A stretch of DNA of 64,000 bases from Manduca sexta (lineage: Eukaryota; Arthropoda; Insecta; Lepidoptera; Sphingidae): the NCBI RefSeq assembly GCF_014839805.1, contig NC_051142.1:806001-870000 (forward strand), read 5' to 3'. This document shows positions 1-13,342 of this stretch, one piece after another. The notes under the pieces are model-generated. The model was not told where the DNA came from and ran no database searches. It saw only the letters and a list, made by a program, of their open reading frames with translations. The translations under genes and the position numbers were made by a program. Position 1 is the first letter of the stretch. The number at the start of each line of letters is the position of its first letter.

Positions 1-2050
1 CAGTGTATCTTGTTAATTTTATGTTATGTTTAATACTCTGTGCGTTATTTTTGTGCTGTTTTGTGTATTTAGTTTCTTATTTGTGAAATTAAATCGTTTA
101 GTTGGTACCGAATGATTTAATTTTACGAAAAGAAAATATATTATATGTGTAATAGAGCTTTATAGACTGTGTGTAAGACTCAGGACCATTATGATTATCA
201 ATACGTATTATTATTATTTTTGTGAAATATATTATGCACTATTTTTGGACTCCCAGATTCAGTTCATTTTGTAAAATGTTTTTAATTTTGCATTGTGGAA
301 ACAAAGCACTGGCTTGTAGACGCTTACAGTTTTAATTTATGTGTTATTCACGATCACAGCTTTGTTTTTTATTTGGCGGACTTTTTATTAAATCAGGGTA
401 AAATTTATGTATTATTAGAATGAAAAATGCAAGTTTTCTCATCCGCCAACATGGAGAGACATAATCTTTAGATAAATGTTGTTAAATAAAATTGAGAATT
501 ATATGCAAAGAATTAACGCATTTCTTCTAAGAGGTTTAACATTGTTAAGAAATAATTATATAAACTCGACATATCACTGATTCATTGGTAATTTTGGTAC
601 CTAAAACGATTTCATTATGACAATGGAATAGTCAATAGTTAAGTTTAATTGTTTTAGAATTATTGCCATATTGAAAACATTGCAAAAATCTGTCATTTAT
701 ACCAGTTATATCAAATAGTTGATAATTACATACAATGTACAGATTAAATTATTTTGTTTTGTGTGTTTATTTTAATGTAATAACTTAGCAGTTAGTTTAA
801 AGCTAGCAAGATGCATAACTAGTTTTTTTTTGTAAATACATTATGTTGCTATATTTTATTTTAGGTGCTAATAAACTTTTTCTGTCTTCAAATTCCGTAT
901 CACAACCGAAGCTTTAATACAGGTCACAAACACATTTATATGGAGAAAATGCCTACTTTACATCATAAGTTATGTTTTTACAAGTGGCAACAGTTATCAG
1001 AACCATAAACAAAATGCGGTGGTGAGTGATATTTAAGTCTGAAGTTTAAATTACAAATTCCTTCTACTTAAATCACCTCGTAATTTATGTTGGGGCTTTG
1101 GTTAGTCCCTAAGTAAATTATACAGGTTCTGATTAGGTTAGAAAAAGTGAAATCTGCGTTCCAAATTCGCACCGCCTCGAAAAACCGCCGAATACGTCAC
1201 GAATCATCGTCGACTTAATGTCTAGGAATATAATATATAATTGTCTATGATGTTATGCCTTCGTGTAGAAAGATCATAATGGAACACATTTCTTCTCCAT
1301 AGCTCTCTTGAACAGTACCTAAAAGAAAATGTAATTTCTATTAGTTTAGACAATAATATATGTTTGTTAATAGAATCTCGGTACCTTCATGTAATTAAGG
1401 ATTGGAAGACTAAAATTATAAATTGTCTTCTTATTAAAACATTTCAATCATTGTACTTTTAGTTACGTTTTAATTATAATGATTATTGAATATATTCATT
1501 TTTATTTTATGTGTTTTGTTTCATTTTTATTTCTGTGTTGTCTACGCTTTTAAAGAGTATAATTTCGAGCACATTCGCACAAGTGACGTTTCGTTTCGCA
1601 TTACGTTTCCACAAAGAAGCACTGAATCGCACAAATATTTCCAAAATCAACCAAATGAGTAAACATGCTTTCATATCAAACTAACTAAGGTGAGTAACGT
1701 TAATATTTTAAAAGCACATTCATTATTGACTATAGGTCAAATTAGAGCGTACTATCTAAGCAATAGAGTGCGATACGCAGTACGGTCAAATAGAAAGGTG
1801 AGTAAGAAAATAGGAAACGGTTTTTCATAGGTTCAGCGACTTATAAACTGTGGATTTAAAAATCTATAACACCACTAGCAGTCTTGATATGGGTACTCGG
1901 AGATTTAAGCTGCTGTATTTGAATTAAAGAAATGCTTCTATCTTATATATTTAGATAGACAAGTTACCGTCAACATTGAATACACTGAAATCCTTCGTCA
2001 ATAATAACCTACCCTTTTATCCATTCTAAAAACCTTTTACCTACTTCCAG
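1..2050. other. Intron or upstream region, no gene recognised
   Basis: I see no convincing coding exon here. The sequence is AT-rich with short stop-broken frames. Because the first visible exon of the MYND-finger gene starts at 2051 directly after a consensus acceptor, this stretch is probably an intron of that gene. Some GTGAGT-like strings occur (about 1690 and 1797), but no matching coding frame could be defended. Confidence 0.5.
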
Positions 2051-4110
2051 ACTGGCAGGATTCCCAACGCTCCTTGAATATCGGTATCGCCCGGCCTTCG
2101 CCAGGCTCGACCACTTTGGAAGATGTACTGGACTCGCTCCTCGGCTTGCCGTCGCAGCCGGCGAGGATACCCACTCCTCAGCCGAGTCCTAGGAAGTCGA
2201 CAAGCCCTTATTATTTGATGGGCGGCAAGGTACTAAACGAATATGAATAAATGTAGATTTTTCGATCTTTTGCTTAGTCTATAAATTCGGAAAAATCCGA
2301 TTAATGAGTGAGGTATATTTACCGCCCATTTATAAAAATATCATTAAGAGTCCAAATGAATGATGACGATTGTGGTATTGTTCGTTAAGTTGAGCTGGGT
2401 CCAATCCGTAACTGAGTTCCTCGTTCCTGACTCCCAGAGTCCTCGGTACGAACAGTTGGCCAGCAGCGGCCACAGCAGCGCGTCTCCAGCCTCACGCTTT
2501 ATAAGCACTCCGAGCGAAGAGCCGAGCTCATTTACCGACCCGAGTCCCGAACACGACCGACCAGGTAGGAACGATATGTAAGTCCGAGCCGTTCCAATTT
2601 TATATTTTATTTATCTCACTTGCACTTCTTAGACTAATACATACACTATCCGCACCCAAATATCTTCACAGCATAATACCGACTTTCCACGCCTGCCAGT
2701 AAGTACCACGCCCTTAAAGCGAACCAAAGCCAAGTAGATGGTATCTTCAGCATGATCTTTCATAACATTTGATTTTAGTTTATTTTGTTTTATTTCATGC
2801 TAATGGTTCTGAGTCGTCCTGCTACTCGTCTGGTGCTTAATCTGAAGTTACATAATCGACCTTATCCTATGTAAATCAAAAATTCCCTTTCAGGCAAGGA
2901 TTCAGTTGATAATCCTGTCGCAATGCAAGAGTCGAGACGGCCGCGTTCGGCGCAGGGCGACCACTCTCGACGCAGAAGCGAACCTTTCGCCCAACAGAGC
3001 GCCTCGCTCGACCGCCGCACCAGCCTCGACGCCGTAGTCTTGCGCCCATCTGAACCTCATTTAACCCACCACGATTCCAAAACTTCCCTCGCTTCTCTTC
3101 AAACAGATAACAGCACAGACGATGCCTTCGTCAAGTGCAAGTATCCAAAATGCTCTTCGCGAGCTCCCCTTGCAGATGCTAAAAGGCATTACAAAACTTG
3201 TCACAACTGTACGACTACGTATTGTTCAAAAGAATGTAGGAGGGCTCATTGGGAGAAACACAGAAAAGTTTGCTTACACACCAGAGCGAGTACACTGTGC
3301 CGACAGATAATAGCAGCGGCCAAAGAGGATGCCGATTCTTTGCATCAAATTAGCACCATAGCTCACAGGGGCTACTTAGCTCAAGGAAGGGGTGTCGTTA
3401 AGGTATTTTTCACGAGTCCGGAGGCGGCAGAGAAGTTCACAACCCACGGCTTTCAATATCTCACCGAGCCGGAGTACTTAAAGTGGACTTCGTTGCAACC
3501 AAACGAAATGGGAGTGGAACTGTACACGGAAGTAGTAAAACTATGCAAAAGCTACAATCCAGAGACGAGAGTCATATTGTACGTGGCTGTGTGCGTAATC
3601 AGTGAAGTGCCTACCAAGGGTGCTGTGAAGTGGGAACGGCAGATGGTGTCGAGATGCGCCAAACTACGCCTCAGCAAGACCGTCACCGCCGCGATACAAG
3701 AACAAAACAGGAGACGGCACAGAAGGGACAGTAAGAGCACACCGGAAGATCGAGAAACATTGATATTGACATCAAAGATGTGTAACGCGGGCGAAAAGAA
3801 TGCCGCAACAGCACACAAGTTTAGGGAAATATGCTTTCAAAATATATGCAACGAGCTGGAAAGTCGAGGAGTTAATCTGAAGAAGCATTTTCCCGAAGTG
3901 TACTCGAGATTGGCGGCTTACGTTGATGGCACGAGCGACAGATTTATACCCATGACGATATACCCAAAAGACGTCACAAGCGGTAAATCGTTCATGTGTG
4001 TCATCATGCCGGACAGCGAAGTAGAGAGTGGGACCCCGGTAGATGGTAAAGTCACAACTGTAGACGTTGGCGTAGACCGCTCGCGACACCAGCTGTCCAC
4101 TCCCATGTGA
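2051..4110 (+). CDS. MYND zinc-finger protein, apical junction molecule (AJM-1)-like, last three exons
   Basis: Three exons join in one frame: 2051-2229 (donor GTACTA), 2438-2564 (donor GTAGGA) and 2894-4110, ending in TGA. The visible part encodes about 505 residues; the N-terminus is missing. The first two exons are Ser/Pro-rich and probably disordered. In the last exon, counting from the Met codon at 2923, Cys72, Cys77, Cys93, Cys96, Cys101, Cys105, His113 and Cys117 form a MYND-like zinc-binding pattern (3136-3273). A compact, well-ordered region of about 200 residues follows (ICVISEVP-type strands, KWERQ, ETL), then a low-complexity tail. The zinc finger plus the following globular region fits, from memory, the C-terminal half of animal apical junction molecule proteins, which act at epithelial junctions. 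Gene identity is an inference; the MYND pattern and the splicing are read directly. Another MYND-domain protein remains possible. Confidence 0.72.
3136..3273 (+). other. MYND-type zinc-finger segment
   Basis: The spacing is C-x4-C-x15-C-x2-C-x4-C-x3-C-x7-H-x3-C. The second half is the classical MYND half-site with an aromatic residue before the fifth cysteine. The first pair is wider (x4) than the usual x2. MYND fingers generally bind proline-rich peptides. Confidence 0.75.
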
Positions 4111-4490
4111 GAGTATTGTTATGTAGCTAACAAGACTGTCTGTAATTGGTGTATTTATTCAATATATCGATGGTGTGACAATGTGTTACTTCCCTACGCC
4201 ATTCAAAGTTTACTAAATTTCTTGAAGGTGAATCTCGTGTGTGAACAATTTATATGTTTTGTTAGCTAGTTAAATCTATTTGATATATTGTTTGCTACGT
4301 GAAAATGTAATTTTAATTTTGTATACTGAGGCTCATTATTCACGTCTAGTGTGCTTAATTTATTTATATAGACTTAAGCGACCTTAACGCTGATGCCAGA
4401 ATCCCTGCTATTATCCAATGACATCTATTAAATCTTTCTCGATATATATAATCATCATAGTGCGCAACAAAGTCTGTAATAAATCAAAAT
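4111..4490 (+). other. 3' UTR of the MYND-finger gene with AATAAA
   Basis: AT-rich sequence after the TGA. The first good polyadenylation hexamer I see is AATAAA at 4478-4483; another AATAAA-like signal lies near 4569. The true end of the transcript is not known. Confidence 0.4.
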
Positions 4491-7050
4491 ACAATTTTTC
4501 GATACGAGAAAAGATTAAATAATGTTCAAAAAATATTTTGAAATAGAAATGTTAGATTTGAATTTAAAAAATAAAAGAGGCATTCATTGTTTTTGTCTAT
4601 TTATGTTAGGAAGTAATTAATTTAATCAAAGAATAATAATACTATGTTGTGAAATGTATTGTACCAAGTTATACATTCTATTATAGCATTTTTAGATAGC
4701 TTGTTAATGCGAATCGACAATAGTTTAAAATGTTTATCGCTAAGCCAAAAATGGCACAGAGTATTTACGAGTTAAAGAGAAAATGCTTTTCTTATTAAAT
4801 ATATAATTTTTAATAAAAGAAAGCTTGGAAATATGCATGAAAAATTAGAGTTTTTAATTTCATAAATCTAGTATTTTGTCTTTAGATAGATCAATGAAAT
4901 GATACAATATCGAGAATATAATCATACAATCAATGTACAAACGACTTCACTTGAAATGAAGCAGATATGAAAAATCTTAAAAGACACTGCTTTTATAAAC
5001 TTTATGGATAAGTTAATATATATTTCATATATATAAATCAAGAACTGTTTAAAGAGTATTTTAAGCATTTATTTCAAGTGGAGAGTTGGAGACCTTGCAT
5101 CGAAATTCGAATGAAATATACTAATAACAAATAGTATTTCTTTATTTCTACGGCTGTAGGTACGTGAATATGAGGACGTGTGTCAAACTAACTAAAATAC
5201 ATTCCATTTAATTATAAAACGGCACAAATATAAAATAAGAATTTTTATAATCAATGATGGTGCCAATAAATTTATGAGATATCGTGCTTCATCATCGTTT
5301 GTATTCTACGTCGTAAATAATTCATGGTGTTACAATGTGCATGCATGTAATAAAGTTCTACGAGATCCGCTTTACCGAGTATTTTTTTTAATAATTGTTA
5401 TTATCTATATGTACTTTGTAATTATGTCTAGATATTGTCATCAAATATTTAAAATGTAAAATATGTTGATTAAACATTAAATTGTAGGTAAAATTATGTA
5501 AATGGTTAAAATAATTTTAATCTCCATTTCCATCGCTGTATTTTACAAGAATTTAAATATTAGCATAAATGACTCATGACCCATATAAAAAGGAATACAG
5601 TTATAAAAATTAAATTGACTACATTTGTAAATTGAATTGCCTCAAAAGCTTTGTAATTTGATACAAAAAATGAAAACAAATTATTCGTAAACATATTTAA
5701 AAGTCTCATTAACGTTTTTTCTAATAATCTTTAATAAAGCGTTATAATTTAGATGTTTTTGGACTAATCTATACCTATTCGTAAAACCTAAATTCAATAC
5801 CTACCTATATTTATTATAGTGTTGCCATATCAATTGTTTTTATTATTCTGTACTCCAGATTTTTTATCTAGTTGTTCCTTATGTACCATTTCAAATAAAT
5901 GGCCCAGCTACAAGATTATCGTTTAAATTGAACCTTATCCCATTTTTTTTATTAGGTAAAGACGCTGGTGACTTTTGCATATAAAAGAAAATCCATTGTT
6001 TTGCCTCCACAGTGTGGCACCCCTTGGTAACAGGATTTTCTTGACATAAACGCTCATCTAGCGGCGTAGCTAAGTAACCGAGGGCCCAGGTGCAAAAAAT
6101 AGGCCTCCCGGCCCACCATGTGTAATACGACCTGATGCGGTGGCAAACCAGAACGAAGAGGGCCGGGGGCAACTAAAATGACTCCAATTTTAACTTTTTG
6201 GTGATAGGATGCTTTGTTCTGTATTCGATTTTCAATTCAAGCCGCTAATTGGCTCGCACATTACAAGTTGGAATTGATATCGTAAGTTCGGGAAAGTCGG
6301 TCCGCAGATTGGAACTTGCTTGTACTGCCAATCGATAATAAACCGTGAGTTTTAAACATGACGTAAGTACAAAAAGTATAATATACATTTTGTTAAAAAA
6401 AGTACCTGTGGAATTTTCTCTACCTACTTAGTAGAAATTTCACGGTAGGTAGTACCGCAACCGTACCTATGGATATTACTCTGTATCAATTTATCACGTC
6501 ATCATAATAAGCAGGCATCGCTACCTACTTTGTACCTCAAAATAAAATGCTCGTTTACAAAGCTTGTACAATGTAACAAAAGTGAATATTATCAGTGTAT
6601 CATAATTATTTACAATTTAACATTCATGCTGAAAATCATAAAATAATAAAGGTACATGAATAACATGAATGAGAGACATAATCGATATCTTATCGAATAC
6701 CTACATAATTTGTAATCAGATTGCAAAATAATAATTATTTGTTTACCGTTGTATTATATGTATTTGATATCGTTAATTTTTGTAATGATATTGTACTTAA
6801 TCATTTCAATTTACACATAACTTGCCAAAAAATCGGATGCCTGTGTTTTCCTTATGAATTTTTACTTGATAGCTGATTCTGAACTTGCAAATCCTACCCA
6901 GGATACTTTTTTTTAGAGTCCTAGTACACCATTAATGAAATGAATGAATATATTATATTTAGCAATAATATATTTAAGATATTGTTAAAATATAATTACA
7001 AAATATTGATTATTGATATAATCGAATAATTCCATTAAAAAACTATAGCC
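4491..7050. other. Intergenic, no gene seen
   Basis: AT-rich spacer between the MYND-finger gene and the dehydrogenase gene. A more GC-rich patch at about 6050-6175 looks like a degenerate dispersed repeat. Otherwise I see nothing coding. Confidence 0.5.
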
Positions 7051-7059
7051 ACATCACTA

Positions 7060-7254
7060 GAAAATACGACCGATTGGGATTGGTGAATAGACTATTTGTT
7101 TATTTCCGAACGTACCGACCGAACTTTGGCCTGGCGGCTGCCCCAATGACACTCGTATGACATCAGCTGACGAAACGCGGGTATCGTACCAAAACGATTT
7201 TGTGCGTAAAATAATACAAAATTATTAAGTGCTTTATTCACTGAAGATATCAAA
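7060..7254 (+). promoter_or_regulatory. Probable promoter and 5' UTR of the retinol dehydrogenase gene
   Basis: Two closely spaced ATTGG motifs (inverted CCAAT) lie at 7073-7083, followed by a less AT-rich stretch (7110-7180) than its surroundings. The start codon at 7255 is the first ATG after an in-frame TAA 12 codons upstream. No TATA box was identified. This is position-based inference. Confidence 0.35.
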
Positions 7255-10200
7255 ATGACAATACTCGTTTCGTCAAATGCTGTGTACGCGGCCGTACCCA
7301 TTTCGGTGTTAGTGGCAATCGGTTTAATTCGCAAATGGAGGTCCAGAAATTGGGCTAAATGTACCAGTAACACTTGTTTGAGAGGTAAAACTTTTCTTAT
7401 CACCGGCGCTAATAGTGGGATTGGATTGGAGACCGCTAAGGCGCTGGTGAGGAGGAAAGCACGAGTGATATTCGCATGCAGAGACATAGTGAAGGCTAAG
7501 GAGGCTATTGCTGATATTCGGAAGGAGCAGCCCAATGGCGGGGAGTTGGTGAGTTTTTTTTATAATTTACAGCATTTTCTTACATTATTACGATAACTCC
7601 GATAAGGTACTGGATAGATATGATGCCGGGTGAATTATGCACCCAAATAGAAATACTATAAAATAGGATTAATTTAAATGATTTAAAAACGCTTCGGATT
7701 TCGTAAACCAATTGCCTAATTTTAATTATAGAATAAACTGGAATGTTATAATTTTCATCAATTTTATTTATGACCAACTATCAACAGGCGGTAAAAAAAA
7801 ATTGCCAATATTTAGGAATAGTATTCAATAAACATAATTTCTAAAGACTTGTCACTTTCAAATATTTGGAATATGAAATTAATTTTACATAACCAAATCC
7901 AAGGAAGAATCAAGCATCCAAAAATTCCGGTACATTCCACATATATCATTACATAATATGAAACATTCCTACGGGTGGTGCTATATTTAGTTATAATGTA
8001 ATTCACAATCTATTTCTCCTGATTATCTCATCTGTTTTACATTGTATGACTCGGTATAATGTTATTTTGTTTTTAAAATGTATATGCATTTTTTTATTAT
8101 GTTTAATTGAGCAATTCATTTTTGTAATATTATTAATATAATAATTGTGAAAGTTTGTGACAATATTTGGATGTGTAGATTTTGGAGGTTCGTTAGAAGT
8201 GATTGCAGCAACAGCTAAAAACATTTGAAAGAGAATTGGCACATGGATAGACCATATCCCAAATTAACACATAGGCCACTTTTTATCCCAGTAATTTGGT
8301 TCCATGGGAAATAAAAGGATTTTTAATTATTTTATTTTAAACAAATGGCACTGGCATTATATTTGTGGTGCTATGCATCACTGCAGTGATTTAGGGATTT
8401 GTGTAGTAAGTGGGAAAGACTGTTCATGCTGGCAAAGCTGCAAGCAACAAATAGTGGAAAATAAATATAGCAGTTATGGTGTATTAATACGTTTTAGATA
8501 TGTAAAAAAATACTATTTATAAATAAATGGTGGTAGTGAAGGAGGGCTGCTTGTGATGGGTGAGCACTGAAATAGCCCATAAAATAACTAGATGTTAAGT
8601 TATAAAATTCCTGATAAAATTTATTACAATGTACCTGGCTAATGACAAAGTAGTTTTTTAACAAAATAAGTATAGTTGTGTATTTTGGAATAAGGATACT
8701 TAAAATTTTCATGATAGGTAAAAATTTTAAAAGATATTAATTAATTCATGAGTTTCCATTAAAATTAAACTATTTGTTGAATTTGTCACAGTTTTAATTT
8801 TTTAGTTTTCTCCTGACTTTTTGAACACTGGGTTTTCATGGGTTTCTTTTTATTTACCTTTAATTTTTTTTTACTGTAAAAGGCATAGATTCATATGATA
8901 GTGAGCCACAGTATAACAAAAATCTAATAAAAATAAAACTTTTCAGATCCCGATGCAACTGGATCTGGCTTCATTCGAATCCATAGAAAACTTTGTGGAG
9001 CTTGTCAAAGCTGGCTTCCACAAAATTGACGTTCTTATTAACAATGCTGGTGTGGTGGTGCCCTTAGAACAAGACCAAAAGACCAAAGAAGGGTTTGAAA
9101 TACACTTTGGAGTTAACCACTTAGGACATTTCTACTTAACTAACTTATTAATGGAACACTTGAAAAGAGCAACACCAAGCAGGTAAGTCCCTTAATAATT
9201 CCAAAAAGCAGTTTAAAAGTATGTTTCTTTTAAAGTTAGCAGTTTTGCTGTGGGATGGCTTTTTTCGATGTAAAAGCAGTTAAATCAGATACAGCCTATA
9301 CTATTAGAATTGGTTCAATAGTATCAGGAATTCTAATTGCAATTTTCAATGTTTTTTACCTCTATATATTATTACAAAATTAGTATATATTTGAAATAGT
9401 TATGGTTGATAAATAAAACTAAGAATATCAAGCCTCACCTTCTTTTATTGATAAACATCATTGTCAATTTTTTTTAAAAGTAATGAAAATATATGTTATA
9501 CCTTTTGCTTAATATGTTATTTTATGGAACATTAAACACTATCATAAATTAATAATAAGTACTTTATAAACATGCATAATAGATACTTTGTAGAATGTAT
9601 AGATAAGAACTGCATGAAATGTGTAAATGAGCTGCTAATTAAAGGAAAGGTAGTGTTACAAAATTTCACAATTAAGCCCACACTAATTGGGTAAATAAAC
9701 TGAAGGCATTTAGCATGCCCTTTCCTCTCTATTAACAGTGCAAGCTGTATATAAGCTGTATGCCGTGACCTCATTAACCAGAGTTCCTTGCTGTGATAAA
9801 ATCTAGTGGTATTCAAAAGACTGTTTCAGTAATCTGTATGGTTTATTACTTTAATGGGTGGTAATCTATCTGTAATACATATTATTATTTAATATGATAT
9901 TGGTTATTAAACTTTATTATCTGCAATCAAAATAATCTTTACATGTGTTTGAGCAGTCATGCTGATTACTTAAAATGTAGTATTAGCAATTGTTAATAAA
10001 TGATTTTATCATGTTATTTTTTAAGTACTGATATAAAATGAGTTAACCAAGCTTTCGGTTAAATTACTTGTAAAGGTTGTAGTAAATCAAATCGTTTTTT
10101 TTTTTTTCAGAATAGTGATCGTGTCGTCTACATTGCACGAAAAAGGGAAAATCAACTTTGACGATTTAAACTTAAGGGCTCAAATTGAAGAAGCTAAGAG

Positions 10201-13200
10201 TGGTAAGAAGGCTGGACGCCACAATCCGGGATACAGCAACTCCAAACTGATGAATGTGTACTTCGCAAGGGCGTTGGCTTCGAAGCTGAGAGGATCGGGT
10301 ATTGACGTGAACACTTGCTGTCCAGGATTTTGCTACACAAATTTGTTCAGGTACATATAAGTAGATTATTATTGTATTGAATAATGGACAATCATTGAAT
10401 TAATTGCTTTAAGGGACTTTGCTGTCGTTAGTAATCATCAAAACTGTCTCTCAATTATTTTCCGAGGCTGCAAAATATTTACTAATTCTTTTGCCATTTC
10501 TAAATCATTAAATATTTTCATTTCATATTTGAACATTAATTAAAAAGAAATCTATTAGTATTATGATCGTACAAAAAAAATATGGAAACATAAAAAACAA
10601 AATCATTGTCACCATAAATAACCTTTTTCTATTATTAAGACTGTTGGCACAATAATTAACTTTTCTTCCGTTCGTTCAACCACAATGTATTTATTTGTTT
10701 GTATTCCAAGTGTTATCATTTGTTTACATTATCGCGTTGGCATTGTGTTCAATGTCGTGTGACAATTCTATTACTGCGCGGATCGTGATACGAATCACCA
10801 ATATATTCGTAGCTGTTTTTACATAAAGGGTTGCAATTTGAATTGTTAATTCATTACACAATCGATTTATTGAGGTACATACTGGGTGTTACTCGCGGAT
10901 CAGCGCGTTATACCAGGCATTCCGTAATAAAACCTGCACTTAAAGAAAGAAGAAGACTTTTCCGGGATACAAATACACACACACTCAGACCTTTTATCCC
11001 CGAAAAGCAAGGCGCACCCACTTACCGCTGTGTGTATTCATCCCATAATGTGTGTGATGTATTGATAATAAAGATCAGTACAGCCTAACGGTAACGCAAC
11101 ACTTCCGAGCCGTTAGCGGCGCAGGGCGGAAGTCTCCGGTGTACTGTGCTGTACTTACTGTTTACTTTATTGTTTTATTTCACTACCCAAGTACACATAA
11201 AATGGAGGATTGTGATTTATAAGTGGTGGGCCTATCGTTATATCGGGCGCAAATTCCAGACTGGAATATGTGCACGATATAGCGATAGGCTCGCCCTCTA
11301 TCATATCACATCATGGGACGGAACAAACTTGGCGAAAAGTGGGTGTTCCGGTTGCGTCTCTGCATACCCGTTTGGGGATATATGCGTGATGTGTTTGTGA
11401 CATATCTACTCATTATTTATAGTTCACAGAATGACTTTTATTTAATTCATATTTCCAATTATTTTTTTCAGACACTCAATAAGATGGTACCACTACATCC
11501 TGATGGCTCCGATATTCCTTATGTTCATGAGGTCTGCGAAACAAGTAAGTGGTGTTTAATACCTGCAATTATTTAACAATCATAAATACCTAAGATTATT
11601 GCGATGACGTCAAGACATATTGATAAGATTGTAATTTTATTGTTTGATATTTATTATGGCTTGGTAAAACGAATATACTCGTCAACTGCTCGGGATTAGA
11701 ATTAATATGACGGATAGGGGTATTACGTTATGGGGCGAAATAAAGCACAGAAAATGTGGAAAACTAGCTAATCGCGCCTCTTTTCATACTTCCATGTGGT
11801 TTGTCGTGAGTTTATCTTTTATTTATTATACTGGATTCTGCAGTCACAAGAATCACATTGTCTTAATTTTAAAAAATCGAAAATGATGTACATGATGTCG
11901 GTATTGGCGTCGGTGGCGTAGTTGTATTGCGTAGAGAGTACGAGACCGGTTTGAGCTCCTGGGTTCGAATCCCAGATCGGGCATAGTATTGGGTTTACCT
12001 ACACAATGTCAGCCCGGAGTTAAGAATTTGTTCCGATATGGCGATGGCTTCGCCCCCTACCACATCATGACACGCAACACAGCCGAAATGTGAATGCTCT
12101 GTTTGCACCTCTGCCTAGCCCTCGGGGGATAAAGGCGTGATGCGTGTGTGAAGAACGAGTATATCTACATGAATTACAATATCCACACCAGTATATAATA
12201 TGCTCAATAATAAAATATTCACATGTCAACAAATTAGCACCTGCTAAACAATTTAGACAAACTTATGCAACTGTATTTATTCGTTTAAATGACGTAAGCA
12301 ATTTGCTCGACTGGTAAATGCCATCACTTCTCATACACAATAACGTTATCACAAGGAAATTGAAGTTTTAACCCCGCCATGACTCTATATTTTATTTATT
12401 TACTTTTTTTATTTTATTTATTGTGGCAAACTTACAGCTAATACAGATTTACGCAATTATAATAGCAACAAAGGGCCAATTAAAAGTTTTCACTTACAGA
12501 TTTTATTGGTTAACCGGAGACATAGGTACCGGTGTCTCGTAATGTAATACCTTAGATGCCTAGCTTTCATTTTCTACATTATTTTGTGACGAAAAAATAT
12601 GCAAAGAACATGCTTTTGTAAAGCAACATCATATTGGGTTTAAAAATGAGGTAGCAATCTATATTGAAAATGTCATTATTCTAGAATGTTCTAGGTGCTA
12701 TAATTATACGGTATAATTACAAATTGGAATATTCGCGACTTTATTGAAGTATATTTGTAAAAAAAGCAAGTAATTTAATTAAAAGCATTACTTACATTGT
12801 TTCAAGTCACAATGAATAAAAAATATAAAATAAGGTAATGGAAAATGTTACAACAGAAGTAAATAATTTACAATTATTATTTGGCCTGGCCGAAGTTAAA
12901 AATCCGATTTTATGACCATTAATTGGTTAAACTTGCAATGTATGTAAAATTTTACAATTAAAATGTGATTAATATGTATGAAACAGGTACATATCAACAC
13001 ACAGATGAACCGAGACAATTATTCAAAGTTCAATAACCATAAAAATTTTACAAAAAATATTTTAACAATTATGTATAATAATCCAGTATTATCCCCATTC
13101 ACCCCTTCATCCCTATTGACCCCGTCTTGATCACACTACATAATACATACCATTTTCTTGTTATTTTCCAGGGGTCCGAAACAATAGTGTTCTGCGCAAC

Positions 13201-13342
13201 AGACTACACGATGGAGGGGAAATCAGGAAAATTCTACCGCGACTGCGCAGAGTATCAGTCATCGTATCCCTTCGATAAGGCTGAGGAGACTAAACTGTGG
13301 GAAGTGAGCGAAGAACTCATTAAGGCAAGAAAGCCACTATGA
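7255..13342 (+). CDS. Retinol dehydrogenase 11-14-like short-chain dehydrogenase (337 aa, 5 exons)
   Basis: Exons 7255-7548, 8947-9182, 10111-10350, 11472-11544 and 13172-13342 total 1014 nt, with phases 0, 2, 2, 0 that join without a break. All introns are GT-AG. The protein starts with a hydrophobic anchor (about residues 10-26). It then shows the classical SDR fold: cofactor loop TGANSGIG (50-57), FACRD after beta-strand 3 with a basic residue typical of NADP(H) preference, LINNAG (128-133), VSS with the catalytic serine (about 183), catalytic YSNSK (Tyr218, Lys222) and CPG (247-249). A second hydrophobic patch (about 262-274) is encoded by the tiny fourth exon. Length and layout match membrane-bound retinol dehydrogenases 11-14, which reduce or oxidise retinoid and lipid aldehydes at the ER or mitochondrial membrane. 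The true insect substrate is not predictable. All catalytic residues are present. Confidence 0.93.
7549..8946. other. Intron 1 of the dehydrogenase gene, with a dispersed repeat
   Basis: No gene. Part of 8200-8460 matches a copy at 19790-20005: both share a stretch around ATTAACACATAGG, a following CCATGGGAAAT and a terminal AGCTGC-AGCAACA block. This looks like a Helitron-like or other dispersed repeat. Confidence 0.55.
8200..8460 (+). repeat. Dispersed repeat, copy 1 (Helitron-like end)
   Basis: Diverged homologue of 19790-20005. The shared landmarks occur in the same order and spacing, and both end in a Gly-Glu-Ala-Ala-like GCGAAGCTGCGAGCAA or its variant, a tail seen on Helitron-like repeats elsewhere in this window. 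Confidence 0.5.
10970..11060 (-). repeat. Fragment of SINE family 2, minus orientation
   Basis: TTTATCCCCGAAA followed by a GGCGCACC string is the complement of the 3' part of the SINE at 11906-12151 (CTCGGGGGATAAAGGCGTG). Only the 3' part is present, and it is diverged. Confidence 0.4.
11220..11401 (+). mobile_element. 5'-truncated SINE family 2 copy
   Basis: It matches the tRNA-unrelated body and 3' end of the SINE at 11906-12151: CGATATGGCGATGGC-like text, CATATCACATCATG, a GCGTCTCTGC string and GATATATGCGTGATG. The tRNA-like head is missing. It sits in intron 3 of the dehydrogenase gene, directly upstream of the small fourth exon at 11472. Confidence 0.55.
11906..12151 (+). mobile_element. 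tRNA-derived SINE, family 2
   Basis: The head has a box A-like GGCGTAGTTG and a box B GGTTCGAATCCC about 50 bp later, i.e. an internal RNA polymerase III promoter of tRNA origin. The body ends with GGGGGATAAAGGCGTGATG. A second copy with head is at 54471-54698, and 11220-11401 is headless. It lies in intron 4 of the dehydrogenase gene. It is not a functional tRNA gene, because the arms outside box A and box B do not pair. Confidence 0.75.
12152..13171. other. Remainder of intron 4 of the dehydrogenase gene
   Basis: AT-rich with poly-T and TTTATT tracts near 12400. I see no gene or clear element. Confidence 0.5.

Noticed and set aside
3552..4106. Minus-strand frames over the MYND-finger exon
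   Set aside because: They are shadows of a real exon on the plus strand.
11906..11990. tRNA gene
   Set aside because: Same reasons: it is a tRNA-derived SINE head.
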